DNA of 64,000 nt, from the NCBI GenBank assembly GCA_028673005.1, contig CM054115.1, forward strand, positions 124,001-188,000, read 5' to 3'. Source of the stretch: Tanypteryx hageni (taxonomy: Eukaryota; Arthropoda; Insecta; Odonata; Petaluridae). The position numbers and the translations under genes are program-made. Below, piece by piece: positions 20,163-30,682 of this stretch. The notes beneath the pieces are model-generated. The model saw only the letters and a list, made by a program, of their open reading frames with translations, ran no database searches and was not told the DNA's origin. Within the stretch, counting starts at the first letter, position 1. Every line of letters starts with the position of its first letter.

Positions 20163-22096
20163 CGAGTGATGATTCCTTGTCCCCTGAGCAGGATAATGTT
20201 CTCATGCATTTTTTGGATAGAGAGCTAAAATTGTTTGAGTTGGTTCCGGGGAGGACAAACGTGGTTAAACATCAGATCATATTAGAAGTGAACACCCCAA
20301 TTAAACAGAGATATTACCCTGTTTCTCCAGCTATTCAGGGTGAAATAAATCGTCAAGTGGACGAAATGTTGGCTTCGGGGGTTATCGAACCCTCAAGTTC
20401 TTGGTCGAGCCCCGTGTTGTTGGTTCCTAAGCAAGATGGCACTAAAAGATTCGTAATTGATCTTCGTAAGGTGAATAGTGTAAGTAAGGTGGACGCTTAC
20501 CCTATTCCATATATGTCGAGTATATTAGATAAATTAAGGGCGGGAAAGTTTGTTACAACGTTAGACCTGGAAAAAGGTTATTGGCAGGTTGAGTTACACC
20601 CGGCAAGTAAGGAGATAACGGCCTTTACTATCCCTGGTAGGGGTTTGTTTCACTTCAACGTTATGCTGTTTGGCTTGCATAGCGCCGGAGCCACCTTTCA
20701 GCGCTTAATGGACCGGGTGTTAGGACCCCAATTAGAGCCATTTTGTTTCGCTTACTTGGACGACATCGTTGTGGTGAGTAAGACGTTCGTTGAACATTTG
20801 GAACACTTAAAAGAAGTGTTCCAACGCTTACGGGACGCGGGGTTTCGCATTAATATAGATAAATGCAGTTTCGTGAAGTTTCGCTTGAAATTTTTGGGAT
20901 ATATAGTTGGAGGTGGGAAACTACGGGTGGATCCTGATAAAGTTTCCGCGGTTTTAAATTATCCGAGACCTACCAACACAACGGAACTTAAGAGATTCCT
21001 AGGTTTTGTTAGTTGGTATCGGAGATTCGTTCCGAATTTTGCGTCCGTAGCCGCGCCCCTTACTGACTTGTTGAAAAAGCGGAATCCTGCATTTTTCTGG
21101 GCTGTAGAACAGGAGGAAGCTTTTGGAAAATTAAAGGGTTTCCTCGTATCGGCCCCCATCCTTTCCTGCCCGCATTTCGACCACCCCTTTTCTGTGCAAT
21201 GCGACGCGTCCGACGTGGGTGTCGAGGGTGTATTGCCTCAAGAAATCGATGGAGAAGAGCATGTGGTTGCTTATTGCTCACGCACACTCTCTTCGGCGGA
21301 AAGGAATTACAGCGTTACGGAGAAAGAATGCCTTGCGGTTTTATTTTCAGTAACTAAGTTCAGACCTTACGTGGAGGGGTACAGATTTAAGGTGATTACC
21401 GACCACGCCTCACTGAAGTGGTTATTTAACTGTCAGAACCCGCAGGGTCGACTCGCACGGTGGATTTCTCAGCTGCAGCAATATAATTTTGAGGTCATCC
21501 ATCGGAAAGGGAAATCACATGTTGTTCCCGACGCGTTATCTCGTCTAGGGGCAGTGGAAGACGTCGGTACGTTTGTCACCGCCCAAATCACAGATCCTTG
21601 GTATTTGGAATTGCGTGCTGAAGTGGAACGGAACCCCGACCTCCACCCCCGGCTTCGTGTGTTGGAGGGGAGGTTATACGCCAGGGACTCGGCGAACAGA
21701 GGGTTGCGAGAGTGGAAATTGGTTATACCCGCGGAAAATAGGGAGAAGTTGTTGAATGTTAATCATTCTAGCCCAAGAGGAGGGCATTTGGGTTTTTTTA
21801 AAACGTTAAGGAATATCCAGAAATTTTATTTCTGGCCTGGGTTAAGGAAAGATGTGGGTCACTACGTGCGAGAATGCAAAAGCTGTCAGAAATATAAAAT
21901 AGAACACGTAAGACCCGCAGGTGTAATGAAACCACAGAAGATGACAAAGCCATGAAAAATAGTTGCGACTGATATCATCGGCCCACTTCCGAGGTCATTG
22001 AGGGGTTGTAGATACGCGTTAATGTTTGTTGACATTTGTACCAGATGGCCAGTAGCCGTGCCGTTACGATCCGTTAAAAGTCAACATGTCGCCCAG
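20126..22096 (+). pseudogene. Gypsy pol: reverse transcriptase, RNase H and first part of integrase
   Basis: A 609-codon open stretch covers the RT palm (PSSSWSSPVLLVPKQDG; LDLEKGYWQ; catalytic AYLDDIVVV near residue 209), connection and RNase H (VQCDASDVGV near 358; TDHASLKWL). It then has the H2C2 zinc-binding integrase head (HLG...CKSCQKY, about residues 552-594). An in-frame TGA at 21953-21955 interrupts; the integrase core then continues in the same frame (ATDIIGPLP, FVDICTRWPVAVP) to the MITE insertion at 22096. The domain order RT-RNase H-integrase is that of Gypsy/Metaviridae. The G after CDASDVGV is followed by EGVLP where family members have a GAVL-type box. Confidence 0.88.
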
Positions 22097-22998
22097 CAGT
22101 GGCGGCTCGTAGCTAAAATTAGTGGGGGGGCTGCTCCAGAAAATTTTTAGCCTTTGTTTTAAAATTGTGTAAAAGGAAAAAAACATGTATAAAAAGAAAA
22201 TTTATTCAGGAACTTTTATCAATCTTAGCAAAAAAAACCAAACGAAACAAAACAGTGCATTTTTTACTTCACAGCCGCAAAGCCAACTTTTCCGTTGGTA
22301 CCATTCAGAATTAAAGCTACGAATATATTTCTTGTTGTTGCTTTTGCCTGGCTGAGATATTAGAATATCAGGTGTTGAACGACCTCTTTTCTCAACTGTA
22401 ACTTTCTCATGGAGATAGCTGTGAAAACTTAAGCTGTTGAAGTTCACTTAGTCACAGAACTTATTTCTTGGGGATGCAAGGCCATGGTTAAAGTTTTCTG
22501 TTAAATAAAAGAACCGAAAAAAAATGAATCAAATAGAATAGCTGGAAGCAGAATAATAATCTAATTCTACACTCTTCTACACTTTATCACATTCAAGAAT
22601 ATGGTACACGGTTTTTAAGCACAACACACGCTGAGTAAAAAAAACTTGCTTCCACCATCACGCCAGAGCCGGCACTGCGAGAGCAACAGTGCTCTCTCTA
22701 CCTGGCAGTCCCGCCTTCCTCCCCACCCCCCTCCTATGTGCGCATGCGCACAACAGTCAAACACCACGTCGCTGGCACTGTGAAGCGCATAGTTCCATAC
22801 AAAGATTTTTCATCTTTTTCATAAACTGGGGGATGGCTACTGAAGTAATGACATTAAGCTTAAGGAATATATATTGTACTACAAAAATAAAGAAAGAATT
22901 AAAGAAAAAATGACTCATTATATTAAATTTTATCGATAATATCAAGTGGAAATAGGGGGTGCTGCAGTTCCGCAGTGCCTATACACGAGCCGCCACTG
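22097..22998. mobile_element. hAT-type MITE inside integrase, 8-bp TSD
   Basis: Ends cagtggcggctcgt (22097-22110) and its exact inverse (22985-22998), flanked by tcgcccag at 22089-22096 and 22999-23006. The 8-base duplication and TIR type mark it as hAT. The 902 bases hold no transposase. The integrase frame is continuous across the insertion once the element and one TSD copy are ignored, so the MITE arrived in an otherwise readable integrase. Confidence 0.92.
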
Positions 22999-23711
22999 TC
23001 GCCCAGTGTTTTCGCACTCAAGTTATTAATCAGTGGGGGTGTCCGGAAGTGATGATCGCTGATAACGGTCCACAGTACGTTGGCAAGGTGTTGCAGAGGA
23101 CTTGCGATTTGTACGGCGTTATGTTACATCACACCGCCCCTTACCATCCTCAGGCTAATATGTGCGAGCGGACAAATAGAACGCTGAAAACTATGATTTC
23201 AATTTTTTGTGAAGGTGCACAGCGTAAGTGGGATGAAGGCTTATCGGATTTAATGTTTGCATTGCGGTCCGCGGTGTCCGAGACAACGGGATATTCCCCT
23301 GCGATGCTTAATTTCGGCAGGGAATTAAGGAAACCGGAGGATTTATATCGGGAAGTTGACACAGGTGAAATGTGTGAATTTGAACCTCGGGGTTATGTAG
23401 AAAAATTAAAGAGTTCATTAGTTGATGTATACCGGAGAGCGAAAACCGCGCAAGAAAGAGCATCTACTCGCCAGGCGCAATATTACAACTTACGACGCCG
23501 GGACGTTAAATTCGAAAAAGGCACGCTAGTGTGGCGTAAGAGCTTTCCCCATTCAAGCGCTGTGGACTTTACGGCAGCAAAACTCGAACCAAGGTATGTA
23601 GGACCATACAAAATCGCCAACGAATTTTCGCGCTCGGTGTTTGAATTGGCAACTATGAAAGGCAGTCCAGCGGGACGCTGGCATATAAAGGATTTAAAAG
23701 CTGTTCGTTAA
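22999..23711 (+). pseudogene. Gypsy integrase, C-terminal part
   Basis: Continues the integrase core with the second catalytic aspartate in IADNGPQYVG (about 23058-23087) and the final glutamate region YHPQANMCERTNRTLK (about 23142-23189). The C-terminal domain follows (LEPRYVGPYKI, then WHIKDLKAVR before the stop at 23709-23711). It would insert the cDNA. It is separated from its N-terminal half by the MITE at 22097-22998. There is no chromodomain and no envelope frame downstream. Confidence 0.88.
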
Positions 23712-23750
23712 CCTGACGTTCTTATTTGATTAATTTGTTTATTTTTGTTT

Positions 23751-23765
23751 GGGAGGGGGAGGGGG
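23751..23765 (+). promoter_or_regulatory. Polypurine tract for plus-strand priming
   Basis: gggagggggaggggg sits directly against the start of the 3' LTR, the expected place for the plus-strand primer of an LTR retrotransposon. Confidence 0.85.
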
Positions 23766-24366
23766 TAACGTTTTTAATGCTGGCGCCGAGAAGACGAACG
23801 TCGGATGATAGATTTTCTTTTGTTTATGTTATTTCCCCGTAATTGCCGCGCGGAGCGTTGTCGGCTTCGAGGAAGGTTTATAAGGGACGACGCGATAAGA
23901 GAAAACCTGGCAGGCTTATAGCTAGACCGCGGATTTTTAGGTTCTAAAAATTAAGTTTTAGGCGACTAAAATAGGCTCTTTAAGTACCTTAATTAGGCTT
24001 TATAAAACGTAAAATAGGCTCTAAAAACTACTTCCAAAAACTATGTCCAGTAAAACACAACATCATTTCTGTCAACTATCAACTTTAATTCACGAAAAAA
24101 GACTGAAACATGCACGCACGCAAAAATTGCCCGTCAATGAAACTTTATTGATTTGTGTTTTCAAAGAACAAAAATATTTTACTACTATGCATTGAAACTT
24201 ATTCTTATGGTTAATATCCCATGCGCTACCGAGAAAATACTATCTACATTACATATAGTAATACTGACTGAAAACACTATTCAAGTATATATTTAAGTAC
24301 TACGCAGAGTGTTTGACAAAGTGTTTCATTCGAAATTCCCATAATGAATTTGTCACCTCTTTGTGT

Positions 24367-26113
24367 TTATTTCACAAATTTCCCGTAATTGGCCTCACAA
24401 TAAATAACAAGCACCTTTTCTAAGTTTTCTACCACAAAACTATGGCGTTTGTCAGTTAATATCATTTTGTAAGCAGAAAAAGAACGTTCGACATCAACTG
24501 ACGTGACGGGGGCGAACTTCAACTTGGGTACATGTTGAAATGGAATTTTGCACTCAACTTCACTGGATTTTCCTGCCAGTATATCTGCTGCTGTACATAG
24601 GCTCTGCAGTCCTGAGTTCTTTTGTAGCAACTTTTCTAGTTTTGCTTTTACTTTTTCCCCCACTTCACCTGGAGCTTCCTTTATTTATTGTTTCACTTCA
24701 TTCAGCATAGCAGTTTTTTCGTAGATGGGTTTTCCTGAGCCCTCTAATTCAGCAATAATCTGCACAAGGGATGTATAGTGGGATCTAATATACGCCAAAT
24801 CCTTGGGAATGGAGGGATCATCTAGCAACATTTTTGCCGAAGTGACGCAGGCAGCATCCTCGGCTAGATTTGTCACAACTTCCTTGACATGAAGGATATG
24901 CTCGCTGTAATATTCAGCTGCTTTCAGCCATGTGCCCCAGCGGGTGAGCACAGGCTCAGGTGGTAGAGGGACATCGGGCAGTTTTTCTCGAAAAGCCTGT
25001 ATTCTTGTTGGTGCCTTGACGAAGACCTTCTTCACGGTGGAGATCAATTTGTTCACTTTGGGGAATTCCAGTCTTATTTGCTCTGCTACGCGGTTCAAAC
25101 CATGGGCCAGGCATGTCACATGCACAAGGGAGAGATAGAACACCTTGAGCAACTGCATGGCAGCAACCATGTACGATGCAGCGTCTGTGTATAGGAGCAG
25201 CACTTTCTCTTCGCCTAGATTTTTGGGATACAGCACTTTCAGTCCGTTGTTCACGAAGTGTGCTATTGTTTCCTGGTTTGTTTTGGCAAGTTGCTTCGTG
25301 CAGATGAGGTAGGCTCTGGATGGCGCATCTGGGTCCAATTTCCCAACAACCAAGTTGGCCATGTATCTGCCAAGAGCATCAGTGGTTTCATCGACCGATA
25401 TCCAAATATGTGAATCTCCAATGTCCTCCCGTATCCTGCGCATTGCGTCATCGTACGTGGGTTGCACGTAATTCTTGCGTAGCGTTGACTCGGAAGGTAC
25501 CGACTGATGGCAGTATCGTTCTAGGAACTCCTTGAATGTTGGATTTTCCAGTGTTCTGAATGGAATGTTGGCTGCCACGATTGCGTGACACAAATCTGCA
25601 TAAAACTGACTCTTCTTGCTGGATCCCTCAGGAGTTTTTGTTAAAAGCATTTGTTTCATCTTAGATTTGCGTTCAACATTTGCCTTATGTAGCACTCCTT
25701 GGATGTGCTGAGTTAGGTGGGATTTTTTATCACTTGAAACCTATAAAGAAAAATTATGAAGAAATAATTAACCTTAAAAATACGGAAATAATCTAATAAA
25801 TATGGAAATGGGACAAAAATATAAAATTTACTTTACAGCTACGAAGGTCCGCAGCTGGATTGCTGGACATTTTGAATAACCACTTCTATAGTTACCATAA
25901 AATGGCTCGTATAAACAAAAGATGTGGATGGTTTTTGCCTCAAAGATGACAAGCAATTCACGGCCAATAATTCGTTGCAAGCCAGCATTATAATGTACTT
26001 ACCTCCTTGTTGCATGCTTGACAGAAGATAATTTTTCCATCCGTTGTGAAGTACGGGAACTCTTGTAACCACTGACGTATTAAATAAGCTTTCGAACTTG
26101 ATACTTTAGGCAT
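24367..26113 (-). pseudogene. hAT transposase, two exons, one in-frame stop
   Basis: Exon 1 is 26113-26003 (ATG at 26113; 37 codons), ending in a GTAAGT donor. A 262-base phase-0 intron follows. Exon 2 runs 25740-24367. Residues 1-60 form a BED-type zinc finger split by the intron: FCQAC in exon 1, HLTQHIQGVLH in exon 2. The catalytic core has SVDETTDAL (first Asp), LLYTDAASYM (second Asp), CLAHGLNRV (CxxH) and TRWGTWL. The C-terminal dimerisation region has SVDVERSFSAYKM with the final Glu. A single TAA (24685-24687) interrupts it about 105 codons before the end. Length about 494 codons, slightly shorter than typical hATs. Otherwise well preserved, so recently active. Confidence 0.88.
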
Positions 26114-26179
26114 TGCACTTTCACAATTTTCACGTTCACACTTCTCACCTTTACCCTCTGCAGTCTGGAGATGGACTGC

Positions 26180-26304
26180 GGGGTTATTCTCGTTTTCCCG
26201 TGTCGCACGATATGACAATGTAACAACGAGGAATAAACGCAACATCAGATTAAAGGCATTGTTACATTGTCGTATCACGTGACACTGGGAAACAGAATAA
26301 CCCC
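26180..26304. repeat. 125-bp imperfect palindrome (small MITE)
   Basis: Arms starting ggggttatt at 26180 and ending aataacccc at 26304 are inverted copies over about 45 bases each. It lies in the hAT upstream of the transposase ATG. No TSD could be fixed. Confidence 0.7.
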
Positions 26305-26398
26305 GCCGAACGCGAGACAGGTCCGAGCTGCTGTTCGCCACTTGATCGTGACCGTGGTGTGAAGGACATTTCCAACCCATGACTGAACATTGTACAGT

Positions 26399-26617
26399 CA
26401 ATGAAAGTTAAAAACTACAGCCAAAAAACAAGTAGTAATAGCCCGATGCATTTCGCCCACTAAGTGGGCATCTTCAAAGGCGACGTTCCTTCGACAGCGA
26501 CCAAAGTCGACTTTGGTCGCTCTCGAAGGAACGTCGCCTTTGAAGATGCCCACTTAGTGGGCGAAATGCATCGGGCTATTACTACTTGTTTTTTGGCTGG
26601 AGTTTTAACTTTCATTC
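26399..26617. repeat. 219-bp palindrome with hammerhead-like cores on both strands
   Basis: Near-perfect mirror about 26508/26509 (agtc|gact). Each arm ends in a ttttttggctg word typical of the Penelope-type tail also seen at 1219-1306. In each arm lies TTGAAGA, T, then the perfect stem GCCCAC-TTA-GTGGGC, then GAAA (plus strand 26540-26566; minus strand 26477-26451). The first base of the core is T where hammerheads need C. Confidence 0.85.
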
Positions 26618-27431
26618 AGTTTACGCCAAAAAGTTTTTTGAGCCATCTTTGAATATTGTACAGTCAGTTTAAAAAATATGAATAATACCAAAATCTGCTT
26701 TGTAGTCGATTATTTTAGAAAATTAGCCCTTTTTAGGCTTTTTTTTTGCATGAAAATGACAAAAATAAGCATTAACGTCGAAATAGGCATTTTTAGACAT
26801 TAATGTCAAAATAGGCATTTTTAGGCACTATAAAATATACGTTTTCGGGGTTAATTATTCATGAAACGTATATATACAATTGTATATTGAGATATCTACT
26901 CAGGAAAAAAATAGGTTTTTACCTAAAGATCCGCGGTCTACTTATAGCTTAGCTGGCAGCCTGGAATGGGGAAAAGGTCACTGCCTTTCTCTAGCACCCG
27001 CTCTGCAGGAAGAGAAAAGGTCTTCTTGCGCCGTCCTGAGTCAGCCGTGGAGGTCTCGGCATAGTGGTCTGAGTTGCGTTAGGATTTTGTTAGCGAGTAA
27101 TTTCTGTTTTTCCTTCCCGTTATTTTTCTCTTCCCATTCCTTTTATCGGCTCCTCCCTCCCCGTATTTCCCAAGGATGATCTCCGACTTATCACTTGTGT
27201 GAGTGAAAGTCACCGAGGGAATTACGAAGAGGGATTCCCTTGTTCCTTCTCCTTCCTTATCTTTTCCCTCCCATTCGTCCGGGCACAGGCGGATAGTCTC
27301 CCTTTTTTGATTCCTGTACTGGCGCCCACATACCACAGTGACCTGACTTTCCTTCGGTTCCCGTGCTATTGTTTTCCCTCCCCACACCCAGAGCTAGCCG
27401 GGGAGAGGGGATTCAAGCGCCGTTACAATAA

Positions 27432-28150
27432 ACAACTATAAAAATAAAAAATTTTAAAATTGTTAATTTTTAGGGGATGTTTTAACCCCTTTTGAACATT
27501 AAAGTTGAATAATTTTTATCTTGAAAACTATATGCTGTAAGTTCGAGTTTTTGAAATCATTTTGTTGAAAATTATGCATACAATTTTGAAAAAGTTCAAA
27601 AATTCGACCACTAAAAATTCGCAATTGTTTAAACATATTTTTGAGGTTTTGTATTATCGAATGTGCTACGAAGCTGAAATTTTTTTACTGGTAGATTTTG
27701 TGAGAAGACGAAATAAAAAATTTTGATATTTTAATTTCTTTGGCTGTTATAATATTAGTTTAAACTAATAGATAAATGTTTAGGTACTTTGGAGCAAGCT
27801 AGGAACCTGAAATTTTAAAGTTAAGTAGAGCTCAGTGCATTTAAATTAACAAACATTTGAAAAGCTCCAACAGTGTTATTGCGGCCGCATTAAACTTTTG
27901 AAATTTAAACAATTAAATAAATATTATTTCAGTTCTAGATGTGCTACAACTTCAAATTTGACAAAAATGTGTGGAATTACCACCTTACATTGGATGAAGT
28001 ATAATATTCTTAAAATTGCAAATTTAAGGCATATGAATTTAAAAAATATTTCTAATATCTCTCTGAAATATTGTTTATCAGGATCTGATGAAATGCTTGC
28101 AGAATGCAAGCACCAACTACTTGTATGTTATATCCTCCTCTGTAAGGAAC
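27432..28150. repeat. Family R repeat, right half-unit
   Basis: AT-rich with gcggccgc (27881) and a right end reading gcttgcagaatgcaagcaccaac (28096), then tgttatatcctcctctgtaag. It parallels 52790-53460 throughout. No coding sequence. Confidence 0.7.
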
Positions 28151-28159
28151 ATCTATATA

Positions 28160-28250
28160 TAATGTAGTAGTATAGTAGTTGGTGCTTGTATCCGTCTGGC
28201 AGGTGAAAGACCTGGGTTCGATTCTTGGTCATGGCAGATTTTTTTTCTCC
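28160..28250 (+). repeat. tRNA-like SINE fragment (Pol III B box)
   Basis: ggtgcttgtatccgtctggc followed by gaaagacctgggttcgattc: GGTTCGATTC is a good Pol III B box, and a T-run, a possible Pol III stop, follows at 28239. A related sequence is at 41143-41205. No cloverleaf of a working tRNA can be drawn. Confidence 0.5.
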
Positions 28251-28469
28251 TCTCGCAATTGTAATTTTTTTATAAAATCTTTCGTTGTTCCGACAGAAAA
28301 TAAAACTCATATTAAATCAAACTGAAGAATGATAAGTTTCAAAATTTCTTTATTGGACAAATATACATGCTAACAACACAGTTTTTAAGATATACGTCGC
28401 AACAACTTGCAGCGCTCCAACCCAATTCTTATTACGCAACACACTAAGCAAAGTCTTCAATTTCTCGTA

Positions 28470-28705
28470 AATGGTGCTGGTGAGGGTGGTGGCAGGAAGG
28501 AGGCAAAGATGGTTGCAAGGGTGATGAGGATGGTGTTGGTGATGAGTGATGGTGAAAGTGGTTGTGAGGTTGGTAGTGAGGGTAAGAGTGGTGGATAGGG
28601 TGAATGTTGTGGTAAGGGTGGTCATTAGGGTGGTGGTGATCCTGATAGTTGTGAGGGTGATGGTGATCATGGTACCGAGAGTGGTTGTGGTCCTGAGGCT
28701 TGTGG
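28470..28705. repeat. GGTGGTGAT-type minisatellite
   Basis: Degenerate repeat of gg(t/g)g and gatggt words on the plus strand. The open frames through it (Thr-rich or His/Pro-rich on the minus strand) are products of the repeat and have no start or domain support. Confidence 0.75.
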
Positions 28706-29638
28706 TGAAGTGAATTCTGGGGATTTTTTCCATATTCATAGTCACTTGTTTCTAAAAAGGTGGGATATGTTATAACAAAATATTCATTCATACATTAGAT
28801 TGTGCATTATATTAATGTCACATTAATTTTCTCAATAATTATCATGATTTCGTGAATGTGTGCCATGAATTAATGAGTTGAAATTACATTCTGATTTATT
28901 ATGAAAAATTAACTGTTCCAGGTTGGTAGCTAAATCAATTATCAAATTACAAATATTCTACATAACATATGCTAAATAAATTGTTAATAGTTGAACTCAT
29001 TCAAAATGGCTGCCATCTTCATCGAAATATAAGCTCGAGTTTATGATTCACATTTTATTGGTGGTGGGAGTAAGAAACAGAGAAAAGTTATATCGTTACA
29101 TCAAATACTAAATATAATTAAGATCTATGAGAACAATGAATGAACACGTGATATCGTCCATCTTACAGAACTTAACAAAGCAACGCTACAAATCATCTGC
29201 ATTATAATCATTTACTTCCTTTAAAAATGAGGTACGTATAAAATATACTTAAATAAATAACAATGCAAAGCAACAACAAAACTATAGTCATAATATAAGA
29301 ATAAAATTAAAAATACGTCAATTAGGTTAAGATGGTGGAAAACATCCCTCCCTCTTTACATTATTTCTTATGCAAAATTCATGTTCCGCTAACACAATTT
29401 CACGTTAACGAAATATTTTAAGAAAGCATCTAGGGGACTGTATGGACTGCATATAGAAAAAGTATAAAGTAGGTTTATGTGAGAAATTCTTATAAACATA
29501 TAAAATAACTATAAATATTCTCTAAAGTAACATGTAAAATAACCATCAGGTACAGTATGACCAGGTAGACTTGATTGGACACATTTCCCACTTTTAAAAT
29601 ATAAACTGCAATTTATAGAATACTTTTCACAACAATAG
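28706..29638. other. Likely 3' untranslated and flanking region of the zinc-finger gene
   Basis: AT-rich and without coding sequence. On the minus strand AATAAA occurs at 29059-29054, about 580 bases after the stop of the ZAD gene, one possible poly(A) signal. Others exist, so the true end is not fixed. Confidence 0.4.
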
Positions 29639-30682
29639 TCAAACCAATATTTCTTCCCCTTTTTCATGTTTGGAATGTCTTTTTTGATGCCTATTAAGGT
29701 AGTCTTTGCGGGAGAACTTCTTAGGACACAGATCACATGAAAATAGATTATCCTTTGAGTGAAATGACATATGTCTGACCAATTCATTATTTCTCATAAA
29801 TCCCATGTTGCACAATTTGCATGAGTAAGGACGTTCTCCCGTGTGGATTCGACTGTGAACGTCAAGGCTATGCTTTCGATTGAAATTCTTTCCGCACACC
29901 TCACAAGAGAACAACCGTTCACCAGTGTGCACCATCATGTGTCTATTGAGATTAGAAGAATTTAAAAACCGCTTTCTGCAAACACTGCACTCATGTGGCT
30001 TCACTCCAATATGCCTCATTACATGTTTCCTCAATATATATTTAAAAGCAAACTTTTGTCCGCAAATGTCACACAACAACTTTTTATTTTCCAAATGAGA
30101 CTTTTGATGCCGCAACCAATCCTTGAATTTCTCAAATACCTTATTGCATTTCTCATAATCACACACCCATTTCCCATCGTGTGCAGAATGGTGATTCTTC
30201 AGCTTGAACCTCTTGTCGAACCTCTCATCGCAGTGTGTGCATTGGTACATCTTTCGTCCGTGTTGAGTTATCAGATGCCTCATCAGGCCCTTTCTCCAAG
30301 TGAATTTCTTTCCGCACACTTTGCATACGAAATCTTTTTCCTTTTTGTGCATTCTTTGATGCTGCAATAGGTATTTCTTCAGAGTAAACCTTTTCCCACA
30401 TGTAGAACACAGGAAAGGTTTCTCAGTCCTATGTATCTTTATGTGTTTATATAAATTCCATCTCTTCGAACATTCTTTTCCACAATGGTGACACTTGTAT
30501 ACTTGACAATTCTTGTCCTTCTCTTCTTTGTCTTCCTCTGCTTTCCTTTCCATGTTCCGCTGCTGCTCTCCAACATTCAACTGTCTCTCTCTCTTCTTCC
30601 TTGTAATGCTCCTTAAGCTACGCACAGGTAACTCTGACGACAATGCATTATCCTCTCTGGATGGGACTGTTACACTGAATGC
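29639..30682 (-). CDS. Exon 10 of the zinc-finger gene: ten C2H2 fingers
   Basis: Acceptor GGATAG at 30688-30683, then 347 codons to the stop. A basic, charged leader (TRKKRERQL, EEDKEEKDKN) precedes ten C2H2 fingers. Fingers 1-2 and 7-9 have near-canonical linkers (HTGER at 7-8 and 8-9; HRTEK at 1-2), while 3-6 have variable linkers and finger 5 has the spacing CDYEKC. Finger 3 has HLITQH spacing. The HTGER-linked fingers are the likely core of DNA contact. A short basic tail follows (HSKHEKGEE). Confidence 0.93.
   Translation of the reverse strand, partial: AFSVTVPSREDNALSSELPVRSLRSITRKKRERQLNVGEQQRNMERKAEEDKEEKDKNCQVYKCHHCGKECSKRWNLYKHIKIHRTEKPFLCSTCGKRFTLKKYLLQHQRMHKKEKDFVCKVCGKKFTWRKGLMRHLITQHGRKMYQCTHCDERFDKRFKLKNHHSAHDGKWVCDYEKCNKVFEKFKDWLRHQKSHLENKKLLCDICGQKFAFKYILRKHVMRHIGVKPHECSVCRKRFLNSSNLNRHMMVHTGERLFSCEVCGKNFNRKHSLDVHSRIHTGERPYSCKLCNMGFMRNNELVRHMSFHSKDNLFSCDLCPKKFSRKDYLNRHQKRHSKHEKGEEILV

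Larger units (their letters stand above)
23923..26940 (-). mobile_element. hAT element inside the Gypsy 3' LTR, 8-bp TSD
   Basis: Ends tagaccgcggatttttagg (23923-23941) and the inverse of tagaccgcggatctttagg (26922-26940), flanked by cttatagc at 23915-23922 and 26941-26948. At 3018 bases, it carries one minus-strand transposase gene with one intron. Both ends are rich in variants of taggc[a/t]ttt. Two palindromes lie between the transposase start and the right end (26180-26304 and 26399-26617). Confidence 0.93.
14103..27427 (+). mobile_element. Gypsy-class LTR retrotransposon, heavily interrupted
   Basis: The left LTR begins TGTAATG at 14103 and the right LTR ends CGTTACA at 27427, a short inverted terminal repeat. 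Each is bordered outside by ATAA (14099-14102 and 27428-27431), a 4-base target-site duplication. Inside, in order: gag, protease, reverse transcriptase, RNase H, integrase, polypurine tract, LTR. No envelope-like frame lies between integrase and the polypurine tract. Three later elements sit inside: a LINE (14244-18636), a hAT MITE (22097-22998) and a hAT (23923-26940). The 141 comparable LTR bases differ at about four positions, so the insertion is fairly young on an arthropod scale. Confidence 0.88.
23764..27427 (+). repeat. 3' LTR, split by a hAT insertion
   Basis: LTR bases are 23764-23922 and 26949-27427, about 638 in total once the hAT (23923-26940) and one TSD copy are removed. The end CGTTACA mirrors the start TGTAATG of the 5' LTR. 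The start here reads GGTAACG, one substitution from TG. The inner part is pyrimidine-rich with tttcccttcc-type words. Confidence 0.88.

Noticed and set aside
28160..28250. Functional tRNA gene
   Set aside because: A good B box is present, but there is no acceptor stem pairing; treated as a SINE fragment.
28350..28791. Open frames of Thr-rich or His/Pro-rich protein on the minus strand
   Set aside because: They are read-through of a GGTGGTGAT-type minisatellite; no domain, no start context, and no splice logic.
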